64,000 nt of DNA from Terriglobales bacterium (GCA_021372245.1 JAJFUV010000287.1:1-64000), one strand, 5' to 3'. Counted from the first letter of the stretch, positions 8,101 to 23,100 are shown. Made by a program: numbers and translations. The notes: generated from the sequence alone by a model not told the origin.

Positions 8101-11100
8101 CTTGAGGCTGCCGCCATCGAGGGACTGGCTGGGATCGTGATGGGTCCGATCATGTCCGGCCCCACCATGGCCGCGGCACAATCCCGCCAGAACTTCGACA
8201 TCGCCGCCCAGGCGCAAAAGCTGGTCGATGCCTACAACAAGACCGGCGCGAACGATCCGGATTTCAAGCCGATCACCCGCGATCAGGCGATTGTGGCCAT
8301 GGAAATGGCACAGAACCCGGCGCGCAAGGAAGCGCTCGACCGCCTCGAAGCGGCCAAGGTGGAACTCGAACTGGCCAACAACGAATTGGCCGGCACCGGC
8401 GCAAAGCTCGCCAGCGTGCGCCGCGAGGGGCAGGAAGCCGCGGCAGCCGTCCCCGGCGACCAGAACGCCGACACCACCGCTCGCGCGGATGCGCTCAAGG
8501 CATGGCAGGAGGACAACGCCCGCCAAGAGCAAGCCGCCCAGGCTGGGAAGCAAAACGCCGCCTCTCGCTACTCGAAGGCGCTTGCCGCCTACACGTCGGC
8601 ATTCCGTGATGTCGCCAACATTCAGGGATCGGCCATGGAAATCGCGGCGTCCACCGCCGGCATGAGTCCCGCGGAGCGCGCCCAGGTGATCGGGCTGGCC
8701 AAGGTGGCATTCGGCAAAGCTGACACGCTCACCAGCACCGAGCGGAGCGCCATCGCGGGCAAGACCACGATCGAGGGGCTGCCCTACTTCGAGACGACCG
8801 CCAGCGGCACCGAAGTGTTGACGGACGCCGGCCGGGCCGACATCCAGCGCCTATTCCCGGTTCTCGGTGGAAAGATCGCCACCCCGCAAAGCCTCGCGCT
8901 GTTCGAGGCTGCCAGACAATCACCCGCAGCCACGGGCGCGCCGACAGCATCGCTACCTGCCGGACAGGGGGGCGCGCAAGCGCCCTCCACACCCTCACCA
9001 ACCACCGCACCCAATGGGCAAAACACGCAAGGACCAACCGGACAACAAACCGCTGCCACGACTGCACAACCCGCACCCGCCAACGCGAACGCACCGGGTG
9101 GAACTGTTCGAGATGGAGCCGGACAGGCCGACCCCGCAAATGGAGCCGGAGAACAGGCCGCGCCGTCGCCGGTAAGCGGAAGCGCCGCGGCCATGGATGC
9201 CGCCGAATACGCCGCGCTCCGGGCTCAAGACCCATCCTTGCCCGACATTCCCGCGGTGGTGGCTGCCGCCCGCGCCGCCGGCCAGCCGGTTTCCCCGTCG
9301 ATGGAAAAGGCTGCCGGACAAACCGTTTCCGGAAACGGACAACCGGTGTCCCAAACGGACCGGTTATCGCCTGCCCGCCAACTGGCGGAACAGATCAAAG
9401 CGCGCGTCGAGGCCGCCATGCCGTCGATGAAAGGCCGGATCGTGGTTTCCGAGGAAGCCAGCGGAGGGGGCGGCGCTGACCTGGTGATCGAGACCGGGCA
9501 AATTCGCCTCATGGTGCCGGATGTGGCGCGAGCGCTCGAAAAGCTCGGCGGCGACACCGCGGCGGCCATGGAGTCGCTGGAAAACATCGTCGCGCGGCAT
9601 GAAGTCGTTCACGTCGTCCAGACCGACCTGATTCGCGCGGAATGGGAAGCGGCCAACCGGCCCGGATCGTTCTCGGATTTCTTCATCCAGTGGTATGCCG
9701 ACCTCGCGCCGGAACTGCTGACCAAGGATGCGGTGAAGGCGGCGCGCACGCTCTACGGGGAAAATGCGTGGGATCGGATCCCAACCGATGGCCAGAAGAC
9801 TGCGGAGTTCGTGCGGATGCTGGTGGAAGCCAAGCTGGAAGGCGACACGTCGAAATTCTCGGAACTCTTCCGCGCGGTGAAGACCCGCGGTGCGAAGTCG
9901 AAGCTCGCCAAGCTGATGCAGGCGGCGATTGCAGCGCTCCGCAAGATGAAGCTCACCCCGGCGGCCGAAGCGCACGTTTCGCGCCTCGTGGAACTCCACC
10001 GGGAACTGACGGAAGGCGCTCCACAGGATACTGCGAATCCAGCAGAATCACCACAAGCGGCGGCAACTGGCCTGCGCGTCCAAGCCACCGGCAACACCGC
10101 CCGCATCTTCGACGGCGAAACCCTGCTTTGGGAAGGTCCGGCCGATCAGGCACAAGCGGAACTCGCCAGCCTCAAGGCCGCGCAATCCTCGCCCATGGTT
10201 CTCACCGGGGCCGCGATCAAAGCCGCCATCGAGCGATTCCCCAGGCTGCGCGGGAAACTCCGTGCCGACCTTGAGGCCGCCGCGGATGACGTGATCGACG
10301 CCATCGAGGCACTGCCTCCCGAAGAGCGCGCCGCCGCCGCGGAAAAGGCGATTGCCGACCGGATCAACCTGATTGCCGATCGGGAAGCCGAGCGCACCGG
10401 CAAGGCCCGCGAGGAAGTGATCGAGGGATTCCGCGCCGTGGCCGGCAAGCGCGCCGCCAAGCAGGCAGCCAGCATCGAGCAAGCGGTGATCGGCACCGAA
10501 GCACCGCAGGTGCCCGCCGGACGCCAAGAGCGCCGCGACACGCCCAATTCCGAAATGACGGTTGATGTCACGTCAACCTTCGTTGACCTCGATCAACTCA
10601 TCGGCTCGTCCGATCCCCTGTTCCCAGGTGGGGCGCTCCAACCGCGCAACCGCGCCAGCCAAGCCAGCGCCAACCAGCGGGAAGAAATGGTGCAGAACAT
10701 CCGCGACAAGGACGATCAGCACCGGCGATACCTCGAAGGGGCAACCACGGATTCCGGCCGGATCGTCGTCGCGCCGCTGTTCGCCGCGGACGGCACCCAC
10801 ATGACCAATGACGCGGGCAAGCCGCTGTTCTACGTCATTTCCGGCAACGGCAGGCGCAATGCGCTGCAAGAAGCCTCCGCGCGCAAGGTGGCCGGCAAGA
10901 TCGACAAGGGATTCCGCGAGACCGCCGCGGCCGAAGGCATCGACACCGAAGGGATGACGCTGCCGGTGCCCGTGTCCGTCTTCGTGCCCACCAGCGCCAA
11001 GGAGGCGATCGATCTGGCCGAATACTCCAACCGTGACGCGCAACTGTCCGTCTCGAACACCGAACAGGCCAACCGGGACGCCGCCAGCATCGAAAAGGCC

Positions 11101-14100
11101 GGGATTCTCAAGCTGTGGGAACCGGACGCCAGCGGAGACCCCGGCGCGGCATCCAACCGGGATTTCGTCCGCGCCTTCGCCCGCGCGGTCGGTGACGAGG
11201 GGATCGTGGACGGTCGCGGAAACCTCACCGAAGAAGGCGGAAAGCGGATCGAGCGGGCCATGGTGGCGATGCTGCTCGGCCCGGAACAAGCTGACCTACT
11301 GGACATCCTTTTCAACCAGTCCGGCACCTACGGGCTGCGCGCCATCCTTGGCGGGATCGCCTCGGAGACCGGATCACTGCTCAAGGTAGCGTCGGAAAAG
11401 CCCGATTTCGACCTGTCCCCGGTGTTGGCTGATGCGCTCCGCACCGCGGTTCAGGCCAAGGCGGCACTCGTGGCCGGCGAGATCCGCGACGTGGGCGAGT
11501 TCTTCGACCAAGGGAATCTCTTCGAGTCCACCGACAACAGCACGCCGGAGCGGCAACTTGCCCGCGCCCTGGTGGAAAGCCGCAGCCGGAAAGCCGTGCG
11601 CGAAATCCTCGGAGCCTACCGCCGCGGCGCGGAAGCCGTGGACACCGGCACCATGTCGATGTTTGCGGAGGCGGAGACCACCCGCGAGGATCTGATCTTG
11701 AAAGCCCTCGAAGCGCGACCCATCGAGCAAGTGGCCGCGGAAGTCGAAGCGGAGTTTGGCAGCAAGTCGGACCTCGCGCGCAAGCTCAACCTAGCCGTGG
11801 CCGGGGTGAAGAAGCTGGATGCCGGCCAACGGCGCGATTTTGTGGCCGCCATCGGCGCGGAAGTCGAGCGCCTGCGCGGCGGCATCTACTCCGCCGAAGA
11901 GTGGCAGCGCCTCAATCCGGACGCCCTCACGCCCAAGGCGGCGCTCTTCCAGCGCTTCTTGGACTCGCACACGCCGGAGACCATCCAAAGCGGCTTGAAC
12001 CGCCTGCTGTCCAAGCCCGCGCAAACGGTGCTGGCGTCGAGCGCTCTCGGTTCTCACCGGTTCTCCGAATATCTCGAAGCCGCCAAGTCTCTCCTGCGCG
12101 AGAAACTGCCGGCGGAGCCCGCGGGGCTCAAGGACGTGCCCAAGATTTCGATTTCCCCGGCAGAACTCGCCCGCCAAGTGGCCGGACTGACCAAGGACAC
12201 CATGCTTGGCATCGGCAATCGCCGCGCGGTCCTCGGGTCTTCGCCATTCGAGGATCCCCGCCTCACCGAAGTCTTTGGCGAGAACTACAAGGCCGACGAA
12301 TACGGGCTGCCTGCCATTCCGAAAACCCTGCCGGACGGTCACCCGCTTTTGCAGCAAACCGACAAGAAGGAGTTTGCGGAAATCGCGGAGAATCACCCGC
12401 TGGTCATTGGCATGGACCCGCGCAACGAACTGGTGCGGGATCTGCCGGAGGATCACCCGGCGCGCCTCGGTGGATTCCTCAAGCCGGGCAAAATGCCGCG
12501 CAAGCAGTTCCATGATGCGGTCATCAAGTTCTTCATGAGCCTCGGCACCCCTTTGCCGGACGGAGTTCGCCCGACCGTTTACGCCACCGGCGGCGGCGGT
12601 GGGGCCGGCAAGTCGAGTATCCTGAGATACCTCAAGGAACGCGGCGACCTGGACACCACCGGGGCGATCCCCGTCAACGCCGACGAAATCAAGAGCATGA
12701 TTCCCGAGTGGGATCTGTTCATCCAAGCCAAGGACGGCCGGGCCGCCGGCGTGGTTCACGAGGAATCCAGCATTCTCGCCAAGCGACTGGTGGAAACCAT
12801 CCTCAACAACGGCTGGCGCTACTCGTTCATCTACGATGCCACCTTGGCGAACACGGAGAAAGCCATTGGCATGTTCGGCAAATGGAGGAACAACGGGTAT
12901 TTCGTCCACCTGATCGGCGTGAGCATCGATCCGCGCGAGGCGATCATTCGCGCCATTCTCCGCGGCCGGAAATCATGGCGATGGGTGCCGGTCGAGGAAC
13001 TCACCAAAGCGCATGCAGGATTCAACCGCGGCGTGATGGCGCTGGCCAAGGCCGCCCATTTTGTAAACATCTTCGACAACACCCCGCCGAAGCCTCATGA
13101 AATTGCCAAAAAAATCGGGGACAAAGAGCAGATTTCTATTGTAAATCAGGAGTATTTTGGCAGGATTCAATCGCGTGAAAGACAAATCCAACCCCAATCG
13201 GATGGCCAATCTGAAACCCTTCCCGGCGGATTGGCGCGCCAAGATCCAGAAAGATCAGGACGCGACCGACCAAGCGGTGATCGAGCGGGCGCACAAGTCC
13301 AACCTCAAGGTCGATCCGCCGATCAAACGCTAGGTTCCTCCCCTGCCCCGGAACTCGACCTGTTCGGGGCCATCGAGGCGCAAATCACCGGCCCGCGCGC
13401 CAAGACCAAGCGCAATGCGCTGGCAGCCGCCAAGGCCCAGCCGGAAGGCAGCAAGGCCCGCGAGAACATCGGCAAGCGCGTGGCCGCGATCGAAGGGCTG
13501 GCCGACCTCGACCTGTTCGCCGCTGCCTCTGTCCGCAGCCTTGACGCCAAGCCGAAGAAGAGCGAGAGTGCGCCAGATGGAAGCGCTCCAAGACAGCCAG
13601 GCAATCCGCTCGATCCTCAGCTACATGGAGGACAGCCAGCCAAGGGCACTCGTGGCGCTGGCACAGTCGGGGGAAATCAAGACCTATTTGACTGGTCTGG
13701 CCGACCAGGTGCAGAAGCAGGCGGAACGTCTCGCCAACCAGCCGCATCCGATGTTCAAGGGACGGACGCTGGGCTACGAGGAAGCGGAGATGGAAGCGCT
13801 GCAACAAATCCTGACCTCGGAGGAAGAGGATCCGGACCCGGACGACCTGCGGAAAGCGGTGAAGGTGGCGGATCGGATTCGGGAAATGCTGGACGCGACG
13901 GCGGAAAACGCAGCCTGACGCAGCGCCAGCGGCCGAAAGCCGGCACGCCGGAGCGCAACTTCGAGATCACGCCCAACACGGTCCTTGCCGAAGGCGGCGC
14001 TGTTACCCGCATTCGCAACAACGTGGCGGCCATCGACCTGCTGCGCACGCTGGAACGCGAGGATCGCAACGCCACCGCGGAAGAAAAAGCCGTGCTGGCC

Positions 14101-17100
14101 AAGTTCGTTGGCTGGGGCGGCCTGCCGCAAGTCTTCGATGAAGAGAACGCCCGCAAGGTGGAGCAAGGCGAAGCCGAAACCCGCCGCGAGACTGCCCGGC
14201 GCTACGAAAGCTATGGCGCGCAATACGAGAACCTGCGCGCGTCCTACCGGGAACAGGCCGACGCCATCGACAAGTGGAACGAGAAATGGGGCGACCATTA
14301 CCGCAAGCTGCGTGAACTGCTCACCCCGGAAGAATGGGAAAGCGCCCGCGAGTCGATCATCAACGCGCACTACACCAGCCCCACGGTGATTTCCAGCATG
14401 TGGGACGCTGTGCGCCGCTTGGGATTCAAGGGCGGCAACGTGCTCGAACCGGCCGGCGGCATCGGTCACTTCTACGGGCTCATGCCGCAGGACATGATGG
14501 ACACATCCCGCCTGTTTGGCATCGAGTTGGACAGCGTTTCCGGCCGGATCATGGGCAAGCTTTACCCGGAAGCGGAAATGGAGATCACCGGGTTCCAAGA
14601 CAGCACGCTGCCGGACAACTCGCAGGATCTCGTCATTTCCAACGTGCCGTTCGCCAACATCAACGTCACCGACGAATGGCTGGCCGCCCAGCCGGACGCG
14701 CCGGCGTTCAACCTGCACAACTACTTCTTCGAGCGGGCGCTTCGCAAGACCCGTCCCGGCGGGCTGGTGGCATTCATCAGCACGGCCAACACGATGGACG
14801 CCCAAATCAAGCAGCGGAAGTGGCTGGCGGAGCGGTCGGACTTCATGGGGGCCATCCGCCTGCCGAACAATGCTTTCAAGGGCAACGCCAACACCGAAGT
14901 CGTCACCGACATCATTTTCCTGCGCAAGCCGGACGGGTCGCCCAATCCGATGGCCGCGGAACAGTGGACTTCCACCGAGGATGTGGCGCTCGACAACGGC
15001 GAGACCATCGACATCAACGAGTATTTCGCCCGCCACCCGGAAATGATCCTTGGTCGCCTGGCCAACGATGGCAGCATGTATGGCGGCAAGAAGGAAATGA
15101 CCGTCCACGGTTCCGGCGATCTGAAAGCGCAACTGGCCGAAGCAGTCGCCAAGTTGCCGGAGAACGTCATCGGCGGTGGTGAAGCGGTGGACATCGAGCG
15201 GGACAGCAAACAGGCCGCAGGAGCCAAGGATGGCGCATTCATCGAGGAAAACGGCAAGGTACGCATCAAGGGCGATCTTGACCCGGTGCCGACCAAGGAA
15301 CTCGGGCGCGTGCGCTCGTTCATCAAGCTGCGCGACACGCTCAATGAACTCTACCGCCTCGAAGCGGACCCCGCCGCCACCGACTCGCAGATTGCGGCCC
15401 AGCGGGCGGCGCTGAACCGGGCCTATGACGGCCACAAGGCGGTCTATGGCACGCTGCACGAGCGGGCCAACAAGAAGACCCTCGAAACGGACCCGGATTT
15501 CTACCGCACCCTTGGGCTGGAAGTGCCGCTTGAGAAAAAGGCGCTGCGCAAGCAGGAATACCGCAAGGCGGATGTGTTCTCGAAGCGCATCCTATCGCCG
15601 CGGGTGCCGCCGAAGTCGGCCGATTCCGTGGATGAGGCCGTCATCCATTCGTTCCGCTGGAAAGGGCGATTGGATGCTGGATACGTCGGCAAACTTCTCG
15701 GCATCCCGCTGGAAGCCGCGGAATCCCGCCTGCTGGAAACCACAGCCGCTTTCCGTGATCCAGCCAGCGGCCGGATCGAGCACGCCACCAATTACTTGGC
15801 CGGCAACGTGCGCCGCAAGCTGCGCGATGCCCAGCAAGCCGCCGCCGGTGATCCCGCCTACCAACGCAACGTCGAGGCGCTGGAACGGGTGATGCCGCCG
15901 CCGGTGCCGTGGAGCGACATCCATTTCAAGATGGGCTCCGCGTGGATTCCAGCCGATGTCTATGAACGATTCATGGCGGAAAAGCTCTTCAACGGCCGCC
16001 GCAATGCCCGCGTGCTCTATCACAAGGGGGTTGGTGATCTGATTGGGGATTCCTTCGAGGTTCAGCAAGGCGTCACCGGCTACTCCAACAGCGTGGATGT
16101 CCAGTGGGGCACGCCGCGCCTGAGCGCCACGCAGATCGTGGAATACGTCCTCAACCAGAAAGACCCGCGGGTGTATGACACCGTGGACAAGAAGCGTGTT
16201 TACAACCAGGCGGAAAGCGACAAGGCACGCGCCGCGGCGGAGCGCATGACGGAAGCCTTCCTTGAATGGGTGAGCGCTTCCCCGGAACTGCAAACCGACC
16301 TGCACCGGATCTACAACGAGTCGTTCAACTCCCATGTGGTCCCGCAATACGACGGCAGTTTCATGCAGTTGCCATGGGTGGCCAGTGACTTCGATCTCTA
16401 CCCGGACAAGAAACACGTCGTCTGGCGCGCGCTGCAAGAAGGCACGCTGCTGGTCGCGCACGGTGTCGGCGGCGGCAAGACCATCATCGGCACGGCCATT
16501 GCCATGGAATCGCGCCGCCTCGGGCTGGCCAAGAAACCGCTGATCGTGGTCCACAATGCCACGCTCGAACAGTTCGCCACCACCATTTCCACCATGGCAC
16601 CCACCGCCCGCGTGCTGGTGGCCCGCAAGGAGGATCTGGCCGGACCCAAGCGCAAGGAGTTCATGGGCCGTGTGCGCTCCGGGGATTGGGATGCCGTGGT
16701 GATGGCGCATTCCACCTATGACCTGATCCCGGATGATCCGGCATGGGAGCGAAAACAGACCGATGACCTGGTGAAAGAACTGGAGGACGCCATCCGCGAG
16801 CAAGACGTGGATCCGGATGCCGACCTGAAAAAGATCAAAGACCCCTCGGTCAAGGAACTGGTCAAGATGCGCCGCCGACTCAAGGACCGCATCGCCAACC
16901 TGCAAACCCGCCGCACCGATGACGTGTTGACCTTCCAGGAACTCGGCATCGATGCCCTGATCGTGGACGAGGTTCACCGCTACAAGAAACTGCCGTTCGT
17001 CACCCGTCAAAGCAACATTGCCGGCATCGACACCGGATTCTCGAAGCGCGGCAGTGCAATGCAGCTTCGCGCCAAGTGGGTGCAGGCGATCAACCAGGGC

Positions 17101-20100
17101 CGCGGCGTCTTCACCATGACCGGCACGCCAGTGACCAACACCGTGGGCGAGGCATGGAACATGGTGCGCCTCGTCCGGCCGGACTTGCTGCAAGAGTTCG
17201 GGGTGAAAACCTTCGACCGCTTTGTCTCGGTCTTCGGCAACATCACCCAGGGCGGTGAACTGCGGCCGAATGGCTCGTGGAAAGCCGTCACCCGCCTGAG
17301 CAAGTTCACGAACATTCCGGAATGGAATCGGTTTTGGGGACTGGCTGCCGACGTGAAGATGGGTGATGACATGCAAGTGAAGGGCCGGCCCAAGATCAAA
17401 GGTGGCAAGCCTGCCCTCACCGTGGTCGAGCGCACGCCAGGTGTGGGCGCGGTCATTGCGGAGATTTCCCGCGTGATCGATTCATACGACATGATGACCG
17501 GCCGGGAAAAGGCCATGAACCGGCATATCCCGCTGCTCACCTACGCCGCGGCGAGGATGGCGGCCATCGACATCCGCCTGATCAATCCGGACGCCGCCGA
17601 CGAGCCGACCAGCAAGGTCAACACCGCCCTCAAAAACGTGATGCGTCTCTACCACGAGACCACCGAGCACAAGGGAACGCAGGTGCTCTTTGCGGACTCG
17701 TATCGCCCGCTCAAGACGACCAAGCTGGACCTGAGCGCCGCGGAGTTCGACATGATCGCGGACGATGAGACCGCTCCCGCCAAGGATGACGAAGACGAGG
17801 GGTTCAACCTGTATCACGACATCCGCGAGAAACTGGTCGCCGCCGGCGTGCCACGCTCGGAAATCGCCATCATCACCGAGGCCAAGAACGACAAGGCGCG
17901 CGAAGCCATCTTCGCCAAGGTCAACTCCGGCGAGGTCCGGATCATCCTCGGCTCCACCGAAACGCTCGGCACCGGCGTGAACATGCAGCAACGCATGATC
18001 GCCGCCCACCATCTTGACGTGCCGTGGACGCCCGCGGGGCTCGAACAGCGGGACGGCCGCGTTTATCGCCAAGGCAACCTGTGGGCGGAACTCGGCCGCG
18101 AAATCGAGATCATGCGCTACGGCATGAAGGACACGCTCGACGCCGCCCTCTGGCAGAAGCTCGAAACCAAGGAGCGCTTCATCAAGCAGGCGGTTTCCGG
18201 CAAGATCAACGAGCGGGTGATCGAAGACGACGACGGACTGCTCAACTACATGGAGCAAAAGGCTGCGCTGTCCGGTCCGGATGGCATGCTCAAATTCACC
18301 CTGGATGAAAAGGTCCGCGGGCTGAAAAACGAGTGGCGCGCCCACCGCAACCGCCAGTTCGACCTGCAACGCACCGGCGATCTTGCCAGCCGCACCATTC
18401 AGTCCATCGATGATGCGCTGGCGGATGCCCGTCGCGTGGCCAAGGTGGCGGAGCCGCTGGCCAACGTCGATCCCATGGAAGTGGAATGGTCCGTCGAGGG
18501 CGGCAAGGCGCTGAAAGGCGAGGATGCCCGCGAGGCCATCGATGCCGCCATCAAGGAGCGCCGCAAGAAAGCTGGCGCGATCATGAACCCGGAAAGCGCG
18601 CCCACCATGCGCGAGCCCCTGCACGTCACGGCCAACGGTGTTCCGCTTGTGCTGCAAGTGGTGTCCATCACCGAGGACATCGCCCACGCCAACAACCCGG
18701 ATCTCCGCTGGCAATTCACTTGGGCACCCACGCTGGAGACCGCGATGAAGAATCCCGGACGGCACAGCCCGCACCCGCGGAGCCTCATGGGCGAGTCGGT
18801 GGCACTGGCAACCCGCTTGTTCACCCAGCCTGCATCCCTCGAAGCCAACCGCAGCCGGGCGCAAAGCGACATCGAAATGGTGGCCAAGGAAGGGGCAAAA
18901 CCGTTTGGCAAGGCGGTGGATTTCGCCCAGGCGCTGCTCGATCAGGCCAAGCTCTACAAGCGCATGGGCATCGCCAGCCCGGAGGCGCAAGACGTGTATC
19001 AGGCCGCTTTCGGCGCGGAGTGGGAAAGCCAACTGAAAGCCGCGGAGAATCCGGACACGCCGCCGCCCAGCGGTCCCCGCGCCGAAACCCCGGAGACCTA
19101 CCCCGGCAAAGGACTTGCGCCCGCCATGGCGACTTTGGGAAGCTCTGCGGGTCTTGACTCCCGTGGTAATCCTCAAGGCATCGACACCAACCAGCCCGGC
19201 GGGGCCAATATCGGTGACGCGGCCTCGCCGTCTTCCGTCGTCACTCCTGAAATGGATGCGGCGTATCTCGATGCGCTGGCAAATGGAAATTTGTATGAAG
19301 CTAACGCTATAATGTTGGAAGCCGCTGGCAAAGCTGGGGCTTTTTCGTGGGATGATGGAACCCCAAAGGTGCTTCTACACGGAACGGTGTATGAATACGA
19401 CGTTTCTGAGATAAACTTGGAAAATGCAGGTCAAGGGCATCCAGCAAGCACAGGAGAAAATCTGCTGTTTATGACGCTCGATGGCGGAGAGGCTGCAAAA
19501 TATGCCGGGTATGAGAATTTTAACGAATTGGAAGATCTTTATGACGCTTGGAATGACGGCCTTGCAGAAACGCAACCTTCGGAATTGAAAGAATACTACC
19601 AAGGCGAAGAAGGCAGAGTGTTTCCATTGTTCGTCTTTCCAAAAAAATTAAGAACTCTGCCAGGAAAAAATGGGAAATACAACTTCGTAAGATTGAACGG
19701 TCTAGCAGAAAAATTGATAAGCTCAGGAAGGGCTGATGCTATTTTGATGAAAGATACAGTTGTGACATACTTAGGGCAAAATCCGGCAGATCACATGGTT
19801 GTCGGAAATGTCAATTTAGTAAGATCCGCCGCAACTGTTTTAAGAGACGAATCCGGAAACATCATTCTGCTTTCCCAACGTTTTAACCAGTCCCCCGGGG
19901 CATCTTCCCCGGAGAGCATGTCGCTGGGAAGCTCCCCCACCCCCGACGCCGACCCGGTGCAAACATCTTTCGTCCGCGCCATCGCCACCGCCCGCCGCGA
20001 ACTCGACAAACGCCGCGCGGATCGCAACACCGTATCCATTCAATGGGAACTGGATGCAGACCGCTTGGCCGAAGACGGCGAAGAATATCACTACCCGTCA

Positions 20101-23100
20101 ATCACCTTGCCGGAAGATGATCGTTACATGGAAGAGTTCCTGCCGCTCGACCCAATCACGCGCGACGGCGACATGAAATTCTACTTTTCCGACAAGCCAA
20201 CGGAGTTTGACACCCTATCAGAAGCGCAGGATTACGCCAACAACATCATCATCGAAGCACTCAAGGAAAAAGCTCCGAGCTCGATTTTCGGCAGTGATTC
20301 AGACGCGCAAAACATCGCCCGCCAAATCTTTGATTCCTTCCCATCACTACCATCCATCACATCGCCCTGGCAACCCAGCAAATGGGGATCGTGGTATCTC
20401 GAATTTAAAGACGAAGAAGGCACCATTCAAAAACTCTCTATCCGCGACCACAGCGCCACGCGCGCCGACATGGGGCTGCCAGACAAATCCTTCTTCGTTT
20501 CCAAACAGTGGAACCCGGAAGAAGTCGGTAACGCGCTTTTTGCCGCTCTTGAATACATAAACGAAAAATCCCCGGCGCGGGCGGCGGAAGCCGCAGATAT
20601 GCCGGATGGCAGGGAAACCGCGTCGGGGACGGGCCAAACTGGCGTTCTTTGGTCTTCCCCGTCAAGTGATTCCGACCCGGTACAAATCGCCTTGGCCAAA
20701 ATGCCGCCGATCTACCGGGAAGTCTTCGAGGCGATCGAGGGCGGCGCAAGCGTCACGGAAGTGACCGGGCGCTTCAACATCACGCCGCGCGCGGTTGACA
20801 ACATCCTCAACGCCGTACGGAGCCGGATCGCCACGGCGAGCGCCGCATCCAAGCCCTTCGGACTGGAACCGCGCACCGTGGGCGGAAAGATGGTCGGCGG
20901 CGGTCGTCCGGATCTGGCGCTTGGGGCCAACCCGCAAGTCGCCGCGGTGGATCAAATCCGCAACGAGTCAGGCATTCCCGGTGTGCGCGGATGGGCGGAA
21001 GTCTTTGCCGAAGCGGATGCCATGCTCGCCAAGGACTACGACGGCACCTATGAGGCGCTTCTGAGCAAGGCGCGCGACCTGCAACCCATGACGGACACGG
21101 AGATTGCCGCGGCCAAGCGCATCATTTCCCGCGAGACTCTGGCCGGGAAGATCCAGACCACGGCGGAGCGGGTGAATCTCGGCATGCTGATCCACGGATA
21201 CCGGGACATCGGCACCGAAACCGCCCGCAGCCTGGCCATCCGCCGCGATCCGCACTTGTCGCCGGCAGAACGGCACGCGCGATTCATCGCGGAAGCGCTC
21301 TTCACCCCGGACCCCGCCACCCGCGCCCGCATGCGAAAGAAAAACGCCAGCGCCGAAGAAATTCTCGCTGGCTGGATGAAGCGGGTGGACAGCATCGAAA
21401 AGGAACTTCTCGCCCAAGGCATCGACATCCGCGCCGCCCTCGAAGAGTTCAACGACCAGCAGGAAGCCCGGAAACAGTCGGAAGCGGAAAGCCCGCGCGC
21501 CGCGGCCGTGATCGATGAGCAGATCCGCAAGCTCAACCGCCGCGAGAAAGCCGTGATCGAGGCGATCCGTTCCGGCGCACTGGTCACCAAGGCCGCATTC
21601 ATCACCGGCCTGTCCGTCGAGGAAGTGAAGGCCATCTATTCCCGGTTCCTCACCGACATCCGCAGCGCCATGGCGGAAAGCGCCAAGCGCTACCTTGCCG
21701 GCGCTCTCGGTTCCTCGCCCATGGACACGATGGCGGAAATCCTGATGGATCTGTCCCTGCCGCCCTTGGAAATGATCGATGACAGCCAGCCCGGCTTTGT
21801 CGATCGCCGCGGGGAGAAACCGCGCAAGCCACGGAAACCGCGCGCCAAGAAGGAAGGCGAGACGGAAACCAAGAAGCCGAAAAAACCCGCCGCACCCAAG
21901 CCGGAAGGCGTGGAACTCACCCCGGAGCAACAGGCCCGACTCGATGAGGATTGGCAGCGATTCCTTGATTCGGACCTGTCCACCTGGAAGGCATACTACA
22001 AGGGCGAGCGCAACCGCTGGCCGTGGACGAAAGAGCAACAGCTTCGCTTCGAGGACAAGGCGCAGGCCATCAAGAAAGACTGGTCAAAACAGAAAGACCT
22101 CTTCACGGAGCGCGAGGAAGTTTCCACCACCACCGGCACCTTCGACATTCACGATCCGGTCAGCATGCTCAAGGTCGCGGAAGCGTTCATGGTGGCGCGA
22201 GGCGGCAAGGTCGATGCGATCATGGAATACTGGCGCATGTCGATTCTGAGCGGCATGCAAACCCATGTCGTAAACATCGGATCCACCGCACTGAACATCG
22301 GTTTCAACCTCGCCCCGCGCCGGGCGCTCGAAGCCATGGTCAACACGCTCATCCGCTCGGACAAATCCGCCACCTTTGGCGAGTTCAAGCCGATGGTCCG
22401 CGAAGTCACCAACGCCTGGCGCTTGGCGGCCCGCAACGCCGTGCGCTCGTGGCAACTCGACTGGCTGGGAAGCCGCGTGTTCGACCAATACGCCAACGCC
22501 GAAGTGCTACAACTCGACTTCACCGGCACCGCTCAGGCGGATTTCATCCCGCCGGCTCTCGGCGGCAAGTTCGGCAAGGTGATGCGCTCCATCTCCTTCC
22601 GCGCACTGCAAACCGCCGATACGTTCCTCAAGTCGTTCTATAGCCAACTCGAAGCCGCGGCCCAAGCCCATCGAATTGCCGCCGTGGAAGAGAAGCTGAA
22701 AGGCGCGGCCTACGATGCCCGCCTGGCGGAACTCATGATTCCCGGCAGCGTGGCATGGGTCCGCGCCTTGGACGGTGCCAAGGTGGCAGCCTTCCAGAAA
22801 GACATGGCCTTCGAGGGCATGGGGCTGAAAGCCATGGCCGACAAAGCCAAGGAAACGCCGGTTCTCGACATCATGGTGGATTCGATGATCTACGTGCTGC
22901 AAGTGTCGCGGAATCTGCCGATCATCGGCCGCCTCTCCACGTTCTTCATGCCGTTCCTCGTCACCCCGGCGAACATCAACAAGCAGGCCATCGGCTACAC
23001 GCCCATGGGTGCCTTCGTCAACCTGGTGGACGCCACCCGAGCGCTCAAGCGCCGGATCTTCAAGGGCGACATGAGCAAGGCCGAAGCCATCAAGGAAGCC

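Noticed and set aside
13774-15459. Long minus-strand frames opposite the giant gene (for example 13774-15459, 15592-17376 and 17482-19176).
   Set aside because: They are His/Arg/Gly/Val-rich mirrors of a GC-rich plus-strand gene whose own translation carries the known motifs.
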